NCBI GenBank assembly: GCA_964036155.1
Contig: OZ038423.1
Location: forward strand, 72,555,249 to 72,619,248
Reading direction: 5' to 3'
Length of the DNA: 64,000 nt
Origin: Diploscapter coronatus
Lineage: Eukaryota; Nematoda; Chromadorea; Rhabditida; Rhabditidae
Shown here: one piece after another, positions 49,578 through 63,093 of the stretch
How positions within the stretch are numbered: the first letter of the stretch is position 1
How the letters are laid out: the number at the start of each line of letters is the position of its first letter
Made by a program: the position numbers and the translations under genes
The notes under the pieces: generated by a model
Seen by the model: only the letters and a program-made list of their open reading frames with translations
The model's database searches: none
Told to the model about the DNA's origin: nothing

Positions 49578-52500
49578 TTTACCACATCCTCTGAAAGCTT
49601 CATAATATATGTAGCTGATTAAAATCATAATCTTTCTTCATTTATGCAATTTCATGAAGTTTTCAAATTTTCAATTATCCAGATTCGCCTCAAAATTCGA
49701 GATTATTCCAATTCAGCTTCTTTCAATCATTTCGTAGTCAAGTTGTACTGGACTTTCCCCGTTCCAAACTTCAATTTATCACGAAATTTGCCTTTCTACG
49801 CGTTAACTTTCAGTCTTTCATAATGCGTTGACGTTTTTCCAAGAAAAAGCAAAATCAGCGCGCAGTGCAGAAAGCGGATGTATTTCATTTTTTCGGTAAT
49901 GCAATTATCACCTTTGAAAACGATTTTTGACTTTTGGCTATGTAAATTCATGGTTAAGCTTGGACTAAAACCATAATCTCAATTCGGTTATCAAATAACC
50001 AGCATAATCTGGGGAAGACTAAATTCTCAAAAAAAGACAAGGGTTCTTTTTCCAGAAAATTATTCTAATTCAATGGTATCCTTTTCAGGAAGCTCAACCA
50101 AGTTTTAGTGTGACAGTGTTGGCATAATGATGAAATTTTGAATGAACTTTCCTAATGAGTGGTCAGAGAACTGAACGAATTTTCAAAAAAATCCCCCAGA
50201 AAGTAACGCACCTTTGCATACGTGCAACTGGGCAGAATTTTAGTTGTTTGTCAGCACATCGAGTCTTTAATCTGCTTCCTTGCGTTTTTTTGCCCTTCTA
50301 TAGTATTTTGGTCTCTGCTGCATCTTTCACCATCCAAATTTTCACTGCTTCTCTCACTTTTTGATTCGAAATTTGCTCCCCACTCAAGAGGTTTCTTATC
50401 ATCTGACTAAGCTTATCATAACGATACAGAACTGCCGCTATTTTGCAAATAAATAATTGGTTTGTTTAGCGCGTCGAAAAGCGTAACGTCTTCACTCTTG
50501 AAAGACAGGTTCACATGAAAATTATGAAACCCTACAGTAAGAGAGTCGAGGATACGAAAGTCAACAATACTATCCAACAAAGAATCAAATGGTTCAAGAT
50601 TACGAAAGCTGTATACTTTAAGCCTCCTTCATGATATCCTTCACTGATATCCAATTCGTACTGTACATAAAACTGTAAATATTCCTCCATGTTCTTTCAA
50701 TTCCATCGATCATAATATGGATATTGTATGATTTTGCATCATAATATGCTCAATTCTACCTCGATACTTGTAAAATTGCTTGCTCCAATCATTTAGGAAC
50801 TGTGTCTTAGAACCAACCAACTAGTCACATGTCGTCTCGTTTGCATTGTAAATTTGTCACGTCTCATAAGTTATTCCATCATGATAAAATAAATCTATAC
50901 TGGAATGAGGATATTGTTAGAGACGAAAACCGAAGCAAATACCATGAATATTTTGACGATATTGATACTGCAAGCTTATCAGCGAAAAAACTTGCAAACG
51001 AAGGTGAAATAAAAGTCACTGTTTGTGTTATTGTAATGATAGTTTCTTCATGATATCATAAGGTGTACCATGGCTGACATCCCTTTTTCTCAATTTCTGG
51101 TAGTTTTTCGACCCCCATTGATTTATGGTTAGTTCGAGTTCAACTTCTAATTTCGCCGATTCCCTTCATGTCTGTACTTTCGCGTACTTTTCGTCGGTTC
51201 TCGATTCGATTTTTCAACTTCAGACTTTCATCTATCAAATTTCCCCTCTTCTAATTAGTCAATTTAGGTTGTTGCTTCCATTTTCGTCTTTTTCTATCAT
51301 TTCGCCTGCCTTTTTTCTAATTCGATTTGGATCCGGTCAGAAACTACAATCACATCGGACATATCACAATGATCAGCAACATGCTGCTGATTTTCCAATT
51401 TACCAATCGATAATTCAGTTAGGGCTGCGCTGCGGTGCAGTAAAATGGCGCATCGTACCATAAGTAGTCCTGAATTCAATCCGAAAAGTGTTTGAGTTAC
51501 TAGAATTTATCAATTTCTAGTCAAGAATAAAAGTCAATGCAAATTTTGAAAATCGGGACTGAAACCAGGATCTCTTTCAAGAACTTTCGATATAAGCATA
51601 GGGTCGGGGTTCTATGTACGTCTGTTTCCAAGTTCTTTTCGAATGAGCTCTAAAAATTATGTTGCTTGGTGTGTCATGTGAAGTCATAATATGATGTTCA
51701 CTTTATCAGTTTTGTTTCGAAATCGATCAATACTGGTCGATGAAGTTGAAATTTTCGATTAGAATTGTCATTTATTCGATTCTGCATGCACACACATTCC
51801 ATTCCATCATTTTTCACAGAAATTGCTGCGTTTATCAGTGAAATCGATGAAACTTGTGCCTTTTGCATCACTGAACTCTTCGAAAATCACCGAAAAACTC
51901 CTATCATTTCGATAAGGAAAGAGCAAAATAGAATTAAATCGAGAAATATCAAGCGAAAATGAGAGATGGAAGGAAAATGGAATGATAAAGAACAAGTCTA
52001 ACTGCTGGAGGGTGCTCCTTAATCGGCGATAAGAAACCAAAGGAAATAAACAACCCGAGAGAGCATGCGCGAAAGAAATTGAAATGATGCAATGAAGAAA
52101 TAGGGAAATTTTGTAAGAGAAAGTAAGAAATGATGCAATTTTCGTTAATTCATAATCAACTTATTATGGAGATAGACGATTACACGTATCAAGAAGTTTT
52201 TTTCGTTATCGAGAAAGTGTATGTGCAATTGAATGAATCTTATCACTCTTCAAGAATTTTCTCAATTTTCATATGAAAAATGAAAATCCCGATTTTCAAT
52301 TACAACACCATTCTGACAAATCTCAAGAGCGCCAATTGTATTATTTACATCAGAGATTTCAATAAAAAATCACGCTGAAGAATAACCTTCTATCAATTTT
52401 TATAAAGCTTCTTAGGAGAAAGCCCCGTGTTTCAACTAAAAGATCATCACGCAAATTTTTATAATTGGACCTGATTTTGCGTGTGATTCGCCGGCTCATT

Positions 52501-55500
52501 GAACGAGAGGACTCGTGCGTCAATCAGCCTAATAACCCCTCGTTTGGGTGCGGATTCCTTTCCTTCCTCCCATCATCTTATCACCTTTATCATTCCCCAG
52601 GAGAAATTCCTCCGTCTCCGTCCCGCTATTATCACCACTTCACAGCGCATATCAGCATACGAGCAGCACAACACAAGCTAGCAAATGAAAATTCTTGAAA
52701 AGTTTTATCAGTTTTCGAGGCAGTCAATTCTTGCTTTTTGGCATCTCATTGATCACGTTTAAAGGCGAAAAACTTTTAATTGTCTGGAAACTTTTCGTCG
52801 AAAGTGGAATCGCATGTGAAAAACGAAGAAACTCTCATGCACTCCGTAAACCTTGTCTTTTTAGAATGATGCTCTAATGTAAAACTTTAGTGGTTCTTCT
52901 TTCTTTTATTATGAAAAGGTGAAATCGACAAGGAAATCACTGACATTCAGGAATAGAACACAAATCTGAAAGGGCAAAATTTTTGGAGCGCATGTGATAA
53001 TAACAATTCGAAAAGAGGATTTCATTCATAATAGAAGTTTTGCAAGAATCTGCTAATTTCCGGTTGATTTCTTGAACCACCCAGCGATTTCCTTGCAGCA
53101 TTTGTAAAGGGCCAAGGTCGCTGCGTGCTCGCTAAAATCATTCATTTACCTGAGTTTCAAATACGCTTGTGTGTTCAGAGTGCAAACACGTAGCAGGCCG
53201 ATTGGGTATGGATTCGCACCGACTTTTTATTCAGTATTCTTTGAATTGAAAATCTACTAGATGTAAAGTGTTGCATGTTTCATTTTGCAGCAGCAAAAGT
53301 TTGAAAAAAATACACAGGGGAGAAAAGTTTTGTGATTTTTTTCAATTCTAAAACTCAACTGAGTTTGGTATTTTCTTCCTTGTTGATTTTATTGATAATC
53401 TACGTGCTACTTTCCAATAGTGCTTCTATAGAATATCTCGTCCCATTTGATGAATTGTTTGTACCTTGCCAGTGCGAGAGGAAAGCACGTATGAATTGTG
53501 CATGGCCACTTCAAACCTTCATAGAATGTTCAAATATTGGGTACTATGAACAGACTTCACTCATCTGGTCAAAGTACGCATTTGTTACTTATTATTTGAT
53601 GATAACCATCTGCACCGATGCAAATATCTTCGTCGGTATCTCATAATTTGGATAAAGAGACGCTTGCATATTTGATCTTGACCTACTAAGGTGACTTGAA
53701 AGTACCGATGTAACCTAGAGTATCGAAACATTCCATTAATTCAGTTCAGTCTCTAAATCATCAAACTCTATTTTATCATTCATAACTTCTCGCAATATCC
53801 GAATGATCTTCATTTTGGGTGTCGGGTGTTCTGTAACACAAGTACCGAGTTCTCTAGCGAAAAAATCGAAGTACCTAGTTCTGTAAAACGTATATTTTTG
53901 CCAACGAAGTTCTTTGTTACAACGCGTTTCACTTCTATTTTTGTTAGTGAACGCCTCACCTTTGTCATAGAACGCCTGACAACCCTTGTTTTCGGCATGA
54001 TATTGCTTCTTACTCAAACCAAGCTGAACTCATTAAGTTAGGTGCATTTATAGAAACGATGTTTATCAATAATTCTCGAGAATTATTTATTTGGCAACAT
54101 TGCACATTCCTCGCCGATGCACCAAAACTTTCGATATTCGGGTTCATTTTGAAATTGTGTTCATAACACAGGACAGAAAGAGGGAACAGGCTCTTCTTCT
54201 ATGCAAACAGTTGATAATCAATTATGCAGTGGTCAGTCTTTCCCAATCCATCTATTAAGATAGAGACCGAAAATACTCAAATTTGAATATGAAGAAATTG
54301 AAATTTTCCTCTTGATTAAAGTATTTTAAGAGCCCTACAATATTACTGCAGGTTTCAAATCCTACCAAAATCAAATTTGAAAAAGCACTTGCGCTCTCTA
54401 CGTTAAGATTCACTTTTTGATCGTCTAGATGATGAGATAGATAAATTGGTGATATGAGTAAACCCTCTAACATCCTGCAGTCTCTCATACCTGAATGTTC
54501 TCTAATCGGTACAAATTATCGCTCGATTTGACATATCAAATCAAAACTTTCTCTCTTCACGAATTTCTTAAAGGAGGCGAGAGTTACAAATTATGTCGAA
54601 ATAATGTCAACGTTATGAGTGAGCGATGGATACTATAATATACGTGAGAAAATTAAATGGATTTTGGAAATTTTTAGTGCATTTTTCTTCAATTTACAAG
54701 ACACCATAACAGTTCCACGATAAAGTTTGAGTAATTTTGTTTGCCACCGTTTCACCAGACCTATTCTTTCGATCAGCTTATTTCGATTTACAAAAACCTG
54801 CAGAATATTTCTGCAATGATTTACTGTTTTGACCACTTATGGCATTTGTGTATATTTCTGATTGTCACGCAAATTCCTCGTTCGCATGAAAATGCGAAAA
54901 TGAGAACCTAGCTCTTCACGGGGCTGTTTGTTTCGACTTTGAACACATTTGCCCGAAAAATGTCGCTCAAGAAATCAACACATTCCGTTGAGAAAATTTT
55001 CGAATCTTTATTTGTATTTCGACCACTAAACCCCAATGAACTTCGACCATTGCAGTTTTGCTGTTGAAATTCTGTTAATTGTGTCTTACTGTAGGTCGCT
55101 ACTTTCACTTCAAAGTTGAGTGCGTTTCGATAAAAAATGAAAAGGTTGAAAAACTTTAGCCGAATTTTGATCCATTATCGTTGAACTTGAAAAAACCAAA
55201 ATCTAAAAAACGAATTAAATTTGCTGACAAATAGTTTCACGTGTTCTACAAAGTTGTCAACTTGAATTACATTTAAAAGTAATTGATTTGCAAGGAAGTA
55301 ATTACAAATCATTGGTGAGTCAAAAAGTGAAAAATCAATGGATCTTCAATCAGTTATGAAGGCCAAGTTTCTTTGAAAATTGTACAAAATTCTATCATGA
55401 TGGTCAAAATTTGAATTTTTACGTCTCAAAAGTGAATTTTGGTGTCATTCGAAATTTCGTACTACGTGCAATGGCAGACTTCTCACTTACACATTATCTG

Positions 55501-57801
55501 AGGAGAAGAAAGAAATTCTCAATTTGATGCTGAACTATGCAATTATTGGTTTCCTGTCCGATTCTTAAGCACAGAACGCATTTCCGTTGGTGGAAAATCA
55601 TATAAAATTTCCCCCATGCGGCTGGTTGATTGGTTAATTCAATTAGCAATCAACCGTAAAATCGAGTAAATAAATCGTAAACAAACTTTTTCTCCTGCCT
55701 TTGCCGCACGTGCAAGTACAGTACGAGGAAAAAGAAAGTGATCATCCGATAAAGTGTCTCTTTGGTAAAAATTAGTAACCAGAATATAACGAAAAGTTGC
55801 TACCTTGACAAGGATCATTCATTGGTTTCTTGGCTGGTATATTTTTCTGTTTGTAGCTGAACTGGATTTGTCTGAATTTCGATATTCCTTTCTTATTAAT
55901 GAACTTTTTATTATGAAAAAACTTTTAGACGAAATAAGATTTTTTCACGTTATTCTTCAAATTTTTCCCTAGATGAAGGATTCATTTTGAAAAAAACCTA
56001 AATTGGAAGTTGACCGGTTGGGCTACAGTGTAATTCGGCTGTTTGTGGTGTGTAGTCGATTTAAAGGAATTTGAGTTGTTTGGTGCGAAATGATTGAAGA
56101 TCGATTGATTGAGAATTGGAGAGGGAACGGAACGAACAAAGTAACCAGCGGTACGAATTAAAAATAGAGGAACTGTCAGATGGTGACTTTGAATTGGCAT
56201 TTGTCAATTGCATTCTTGACATTTTGTCGTTAATGTTATGCAGTGACTTTCGACTTTGACTGCGAACATGAGATATGAGATGCTGATTTCAATAATTTGA
56301 AAGAACTACGTAAGTTTGAAGATAAACCTAAGGAGGACGGTCGCCAGAAAACCCCCGCAATCTACTCTCAGCATATTTTCTTAACAAGTATCTCTCTCCA
56401 GCCTGTAATGAGTCAAATTTTCGCCAATACGACCTGGTATCATAATTATCAATTTGCTCATGCAAGCCTACACACCAGTTTATTTTCGTCTGGCGAAAGT
56501 GCTCTCAAGGTCTGCTCGTGGATATGTTTCTTTTGTCATTCATAAGAAAATTCTCCATATAAAATTATCTTCGATATAGCAAAATTAGTGCTTTGCTATG
56601 CAGATTTGATTTAGTGTCAACGAGAAAATAAAGTGTCCCTGCACTTATCGGTATACTCACAATCGCTACCCGACTCAATAATCATCGAGTAGAACTACAT
56701 TTTCAACTCTAACAACAATGATATTAAATCAAAGTCCGTAGCTATAGAATCTCACGTGTATAGCACAAGTGTCAAGTGTTCAACATGAAATGTAAAATCT
56801 GTAGGTGTTTTGGAGGATAATTGCCAAAATGCAACTGAAATAGCATTTTAGTAGAAATTCGAAATTCATTCACTAATTTGTGTACAAATCACATTATTCT
56901 ATCAGGTTGATCTTACAACGACCAACTTGACTAATTCCTGCTACAAATCACAACAAAATTCCGAGTTAATTTCCATCAACCTTCATCGATTTCCCCTCGA
57001 TTGCAATAAAGCAACTTATTTATTCGAGCAGATCGGTTTGTATTTTGCACGCCCGTTACACTTTCCGCTATTTTGTTGACCACAATAATAAACTGACAAA
57101 GAGCGAACAGAACAATGCTGGGGCTAAGTAAGAAGAATTAGGGGTGAAAATGAAGAAACGGGAATTGGATGGAGATGATAGATAGATTTGTGTATGAATA
57201 ACCCTCATACTTATTGTCACACATTTCTCGGTCCCCAATCAATCATCGCATGGTAGGATGGGCGGAGAATGCAAAGTGAGGGCAGGGTGATCTCTAAAAT
57301 AAGCTCAGCCAAAGTCACGTACACCATGTGTGTACGTGCTAATCGGCGCTCGCGTTCTGTCACCGTCTGCATCTTTTCCCGTGTTATTTTCCGGCCTCCG
57401 CCTCTTTTGGCCGTCTCTCATAAGGATGCAGTGCGTATTACTCTCTGCAGGGTTTGCAGCAGTCTGCGATAACAACAGCGGCGTACAAAAGCGCCCTCAG
57501 GCAACGTCTTCTCTCATTCACTGGGTGCCGTATCGCTCGAGATATTCCGCTTGGCTTATGAGTGATTAGTCGAATTGTTTCTCTGCCTAAACAACTAATC
57601 TCCTCCTCGCTCATTCTACTAGTCAAATGTTGGCATACTGTAGGGTCTGAAATTGTCTCCTGAATTAGTAATTCTTCAAAGACTTGCATCAATCATAATC
57701 AGTCAAGCTTCCTCATTCTCCTACTTGGCAATTTGATTTCGTTTTATTTTCAATTGTCAACTTTAGTTCTTAAATCTTTTATTCAAGCCTTCAATTTAGG
57801 T
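49578..57801. other. long pyrimidine-rich region without a supportable gene
   Basis: About 8 kb with short, low-complexity frames only. The frame at 53332-53646 has a hydrophobic start followed by several cysteines but no ATG and no clear splice sites. The frame at 52465-52698 has better codons but no recognisable domain. A 23-bp palindrome-like site, CACGTACACC...GTACGTG, is at 57316-57338 in a GC-richer patch (57260-57600) that could be a promoter for the acyltransferase gene. Confidence 0.5.
57798..57799 (+). promoter_or_regulatory. candidate trans-splice acceptor of the acyltransferase gene
   Basis: TTCAATTTAG ends here and ATG follows after two bases (GT). It could instead be a cis acceptor for an unseen upstream exon, since relatives of this protein often have a longer N-terminus. 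Confidence 0.45.
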
Positions 57802-60800
57802 ATGTCAGAAATGGAGCACGGAATGTGCATTTCTATTGAGCCATTGACTGATCTGTCGGCTACCATACTCGTTCCACATAATAACAATGGTTCCGATCTC
57901 AGCTCTGACGATTTTACTGGATCTCTTCATCAAATCGCAACGTCCTTCTTCACGACATGGATTCTTATTGTATGTATAAAGTCGAGCTCAGAGAAGGATG
58001 CTTAAGTTTACGTGGTTCAGGTGATCTACTCTTCAATGATCCCGAAGAACCCCCTCTCATTCCTGTCGATATCCCGTTCGTACAACGAACTCGTATCTCA
58101 ACGCGATTCTCCGCTCAAGATTCTCGACTTCCTTCGAGTCCTCGCTATCGTCTGGGTGATCGCTAACCACACTGGCAGTGAAGGCAGAATCGACATTCTC
58201 GATCGGGCCCCATCAGCGGAGGGCTTCAAGGTAACTATAATAAGGAAAGAAGAAAAACGGGAGAAAATGGCGAATTTTCAGCGAGCCATCCACGATCACC
58301 CTGTCTTCGGAGCTCTGCTGGGCAATTCAGCGCTAGGAGTGGAGATCTTCCTCGTCCTGTCAGGTCTTCTGGCCGCCTGCTCCTGGCATCGTCACCCCTC
58401 TTCTCCTTTCTCCTCTCATTACAAGAAGTTCATCCTCCGTCGTGTGGTTCGCTTGGCGCCGTCGGTGATCATCTTCATCATTTTCGCTTCTGGCCCCGTG
58501 ATGAACGATATTTTGCCGAGGTAAGAAGATGGATTAGCTCACTAAATCCTATCCTCTAAATATCGCCATCTATTTAATTTTCTTTCTTGTTTACAACCGC
58601 ATAGGTCTTCATCAAGTATCTCCAAATTTGGTCTTCTTGACGATATACAGCTGCAAATTATGCGCCGAATTGTATTTTGTACCGTGTCAGAAGCAGGCTT
58701 GCAGCCTTTGCTGACAGACACAAACAATTTCTACGTGCCCATTCATTAGATTGCATTAGTGAGAAAGTGGAGAAGTGAATTGTCTGTCTGGGAAGATGCA
58801 TACGAGATGATGCGATGGTGTTGATGATGAGAATGTGAGACCAACTTGCCCTAGTTTTGTCCCTAACATTGCCAGTCAAAAATCTGGAATTTCAATGGTC
58901 GGGAAAATCATGTGAAGTTAGCAGCAAATTCAAAATAACTGACGTAAAAATTTCAGATTCCATGATTCGATGATTTCAACCTGCGGTGTCAAGGGAATCG
59001 CCTCTCATCTACTCTTCATGGGAAATCTGCAGGAAACCCCTACTTGTATGGGATATTTGTGGTACCTCGGATTGGACATGCAGGTAAATACCTCGCACTG
59101 CTCTAGCAATCTTTGGTGCACATTATGATGATCACGTAAATATCCCACCAGGAAATGCTGACAATTCAAATGTTATGTTTTCTAAATTAGACAAAACATT
59201 CTCACATAGTGTGAGGAAGTCATCATTTGACTTGCGTATTAGCACCTGCTTATAGGCCAAGATGAGAGCAAGCTATTTTAGCCGTAAATGAATACGAACC
59301 AAGGTTCTTTATGATAATGATGATCGAAACACGTGAACTATAAAATTTGTGACGAGTCGAGTTTAAAATATCACTCTTCGAGCAAAAGTCAGCAGCGCCA
59401 TTTCCTCAGTGAACATCTGCCGCTGCTCTCCAGAGTGATAAACACAGTTCTTCTCATGGAAAAAGTGAACTTCATACGCCTAATTTAGCCGTATGAAATT
59501 ATTCCGTCATCATATCATCATTCAAGCAAAAATGTTCCTGTTTCGATAAACACCTGTGTATGAAATTGCCTTCATTCATAAATCACAAACTGCACACTGG
59601 CTATTGCTACTGTAGCCGTTGCAACCAGACAAGACAGTCTACGTGCATTTGCAAATAGAATCAAAAATCTATTTTTGGACTAAAGCTGCAAAAAAGCGAA
59701 ATGAATGGAAGTGGCGGTTAATGCTTTATACGATGCATAATTTGATAGGGCAAGCTTTTCTGATGCGACGCGCATTATCATATCATGCACTTTCACAAAT
59801 CACAATGTGAATTAGTAATTATCTTACTGACCTACAGTATCGTGAGTAAGACCACGTGGTCGTCCTTACTCATAGAATTAGTAAGGTGAAACATCATATG
59901 ATCAGAACAGAGGATGTTGCTTTACCATCGAATCATTCGAAAACATAAAAATTGAACTTTTTCAGCTTTACCTGGCAGCCCCACTCCTTCTCTACGTCCT
60001 GCATCACCGCATCCGTCTTGGCGTGGTTCTCTCGATTCTCATCATCTCCCTCTCATGCCTTCTTCGAGCTCTCTACTGCACAACCTATGGAGTCTGCAAT
60101 AAGAGCGATGTTGATATTCCGGTAAGTCAGGTTCAAATCAATCTTCGCGACACATCGAACAAACTTTCAATTTCAGTTCATCTCCTACCCCGGCATCGAC
60201 CCATCAACATTGACTTCCATCTACGAAGGTCTCTGGGAGATGTACTCGCGTCCTCACACCAAGTGCGGTCCTTTCATCCTCGGACTTCTGCTTGGCTCTC
60301 TGTACTCTTACTGGCCGAATACTCGCTTGTCGCCAAGGAATACGAAGCTTATGTCGCATGGAGCCACTGTATTTGCAGTTGGCATTATCTACGCTATCCT
60401 TCCGGAATATTGGTATCCAGGTAATCGCTTTCATCTATTTCAAAGACCACTGACTAACTTTTGCAAGATAGCCAAACGATAGAAACTAATCCAAGTAAAT
60501 TCAGATGCCGGCAATACGACCTACAATACCGTCTACACAGCTACCTTCAGAACTCTATTCGCTCTCTGCATTTGTGCAATCATCATGTCATACGTCTTCA
60601 CGTTAAGCAGGTAAACTTTTCAAAATCAAAGAGTAGATTTTCGAGAAAACGATCGATTGATCTGAACTTTTGATTTTCTGCAAATCGTTTTGTACGCGAA
60701 ACTGTTACTATTTCTGCAAAAATAATAGAAAAATTCAATTGACGTTTGCATGTTCCTTTGCGAATTAAGCTGAGATCGGAAGAACAGGTCGAAGATTTAG

Positions 60801-61244
60801 CGTACAAATGAGATCATCGCTAGCGTTCCGTCCTGTGTCTTGCGAATTAAAGAACTTTTCTGACAAATAATAAGTTCAAGTCTTTCGGACAATCATGCAA
60901 CTTGAATCTTAATCTTATGATCTTCAACGAACCAAAAGATAATGCAAACCATTAATCCAACATATTCAACGAGTGAAACTAAGTTGATCTATTTCAGCTT
61001 CTCACAACACTGGAGCTGGTCAGTGTTGGCTCGTCTGACATACAACGTCTACCTGCTGCACATGCCGATCATCTTCTGTTTCAATCATCTACCCTTCCTC
61101 CAAACGGCCACTTCTGCATTCGAGTTGATGCTCGTCATCCCACTCGTTTCGATTTGCTCCTTCATCGCTGCATTCCTCTTCTTCATCTTCTTCGAGTCAC
61201 CCGTTTCAAGGCTAGTCAACTACGCCATTCCTTCTATGGCGTAA
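57802..61244 (+). CDS. acyltransferase-3 family membrane protein (NRF-6/OAC type)
   Basis: Multipass membrane O-acyltransferase-like protein; the acceptor substrate is unknown. Exons with agreeing phases: 57802-57969, 58021-58230, 58282-58520, 58957-59083, 59966-60121, 60177-60420, 60505-60610, 60998-61244; 498 residues. Family features: ILDFLRVLAIVWVIANHTG (the conserved His at ~106), GVEIFLVLSGLLAA, the basic FILRRVVRLAPS, MGYLWYLGLDMQLYLAAPLL and about ten membrane helices, the last before FFESPVSRLV. The usual Gly-His is Asn-His here. NRF-6 proteins normally start with a lumenal Cys-containing domain of ~150-200 residues. Here only its end may remain (EHGMCISIEPL before the first helix), so 5' exons may be missing or lost. 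The intron at 59084-59965 is the longest. Confidence 0.92.
59844..59871. repeat. palindromic site in an acyltransferase intron
   Basis: GAGTAAGACCACGTGGTCG followed by TCCTTACTC can fold on itself. The centre ACCACGTGGT is a perfect 10-bp palindrome containing an E-box (CACGTG), and GTAAG and CTTAC flank it. It may be a hairpin relic of a small element or a protein-binding site. Confidence 0.45.
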
Positions 61245-63093
61245 ATTTTCAACCAAAGACAAGAATTGGAAGCTTTCTTGGAGTTTTAGAAGTTCAACAA
61301 CAAAAATGCAATGCAGAATACTCCAAGAAAACTTAAATTGTCCACCCAAACCGTTTCTGTATATATTGATAATCGTCAAAAATGTCTTCACAAAGACAGT
61401 TCAAATCGTATAATCATGTGTATTTGAAAACGCATATCTTCTAAATCAAAAATCACTATCTGGGTTTGTCGTAGCTTCTTGAAGAAGGTTATTGTTTCTT
61501 TGCAATTTTCAATAGTAGACGTTACGTCTAATTTCTCTAACTCCACAAACATTTATTTGGGAATCATGATACGTGTGCATACAAATCGATGGCTTTATGA
61601 ATCAAATCAAAGTTATTTATTTATTTTCGTTAGATTAGGAATTATCATGTATTTGTTGCGACTTGGAATCAATCTGGTTATTTTTGTCGATCTTTAGACC
61701 TCATGTTGATTTCAATCATTTCTTGTATCTCAAATGATGGCTATATCGCAATGACTATTTTGTTATTTTCATAATTCAATTTTTTTCTGAAGACAAAATT
61801 GTCACGATTGAGGCCAGTTTCTCACCAGAATCAAACATATCGAATGTTATACTTGACGGATACGCATATTTATTTTGAAAATAAATATCTTTAATTAAGC
61901 CTAATGTTAAAATAACATCTAAACGAAATAATGCATTAGAAAGATTACGCACCTTACACGCAATATTTGAATGCATCAAAATTGACACAATCTCATAGTG
62001 TTTCAAAACGGAAAGAGCACTTTTCTGGATTTCTATAAAGTGAAAGCTTTATTATTTCGCTCAAAATCCATGTGTAATTTATGTCCATTGAGAATGTTAT
62101 GCGTGAGTGTCTATGTATGTGTGCATGAGGTTATATAATTTGTAAGACGGACAGATTGAACGTGACTCTGGGGACGCTTTCTCTGATTACACATGTTTTC
62201 ATCTGATGCATGAAAAATAGCACTGTGATTTTACTAATTTCAATCCATTTTTGGTAATAAGTTTTTAAATGAAGTATTCAAAGTTTAGCCTTACTTCAAA
62301 AGTTAAGAAATCGGAATAAAAAAAACATTTCTTCAGTCTAGTGTAGGACGCTGTATTAACTCATCTCCCATTTTTGGATTAGACGAAAGAAAAGATAGAG
62401 GAAAAGGAAAGAGTAAAGCGTATGGAAGATAGAGGGAGGGATGACTGCTAGCAGGCAGAAGCAGCAATGGGGGAGGACTGGAGGGCCAATGGACTTGTGC
62501 TTTCGTCCAAACTTGCCAAAGAGGCATTGATTTTAGTGTTGGACGTCCACCCTCTACATTATTCTTCTAGTCTTCCTCTCTCCTCTTCCCTTTTCCCTCT
62601 TTTTATTTTTCTATACATCCTTCCTCTTCGTTTCTATCATTTTCAGGAAATCTTCAGGAATTTTTTATTTATTGATTGACTTGCCTTACTTTTGAACATA
62701 TTTGACCTTAGGTTTTTTTTGCTAATCCAAAAATTATATCCTTGATGATCGCGCTTGAAAACTTCATGAAGATTTTTCATTTGTACTCCAAGAAATGTGA
62801 AAATAACGACTTGAGTCTCATCTTCACGTGTAATTCTATGAAAGATCGAAGCTCATTAAAAGTGGAATGCTCATCAAATTTTCTGTTGCAAAGTGATAAG
62901 TGAGTCTTAATCGTTGCTTTACGAGACCAGCTTGCATTCCTGAGCAGGGCCAAGTACATTTCCCCGATTAGGAAGTGATTTGCCACCTTGCAGTTCGAAT
63001 AGCTCATTTGTCGATCAGAAAGCATAAATTGGCGCTCCAATAGACACTTATCGCCTCAAAAATAAAGAGTCACGTTCGTGGAATTTCAGAGAG
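61245..63093. other. intergenic region
   Basis: No gene is supportable. Sequence is AT-rich up to 62.3 kb, then a purine-rich/pyrimidine-rich strand switch around 62.38-62.60 kb (GGAAAGAGGAAA-type runs followed by CTCTCCTCTTCCC-type runs), which produces two facing spurious ORFs. Confidence 0.55.
63088..63089 (+). promoter_or_regulatory. candidate trans-splice acceptor of the gene at the window edge
   Basis: GGAATTTCAG ends here and ATG follows after AGAG. No coding exon is seen upstream. Confidence 0.45.

Noticed and set aside
53332..53646. Hydrophobic ORF with cysteines, considered as a 5' exon of the acyltransferase gene
   Set aside because: It has no ATG, no good donor in a fitting phase and no recognisable NRF-domain motif.
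57417..57570. Short frame starting MQCVLLSAGFAAVC as a signal-peptide exon of the acyltransferase gene
   Set aside because: No donor in a phase that would fit the next exon, and the peptide does not resemble the family.
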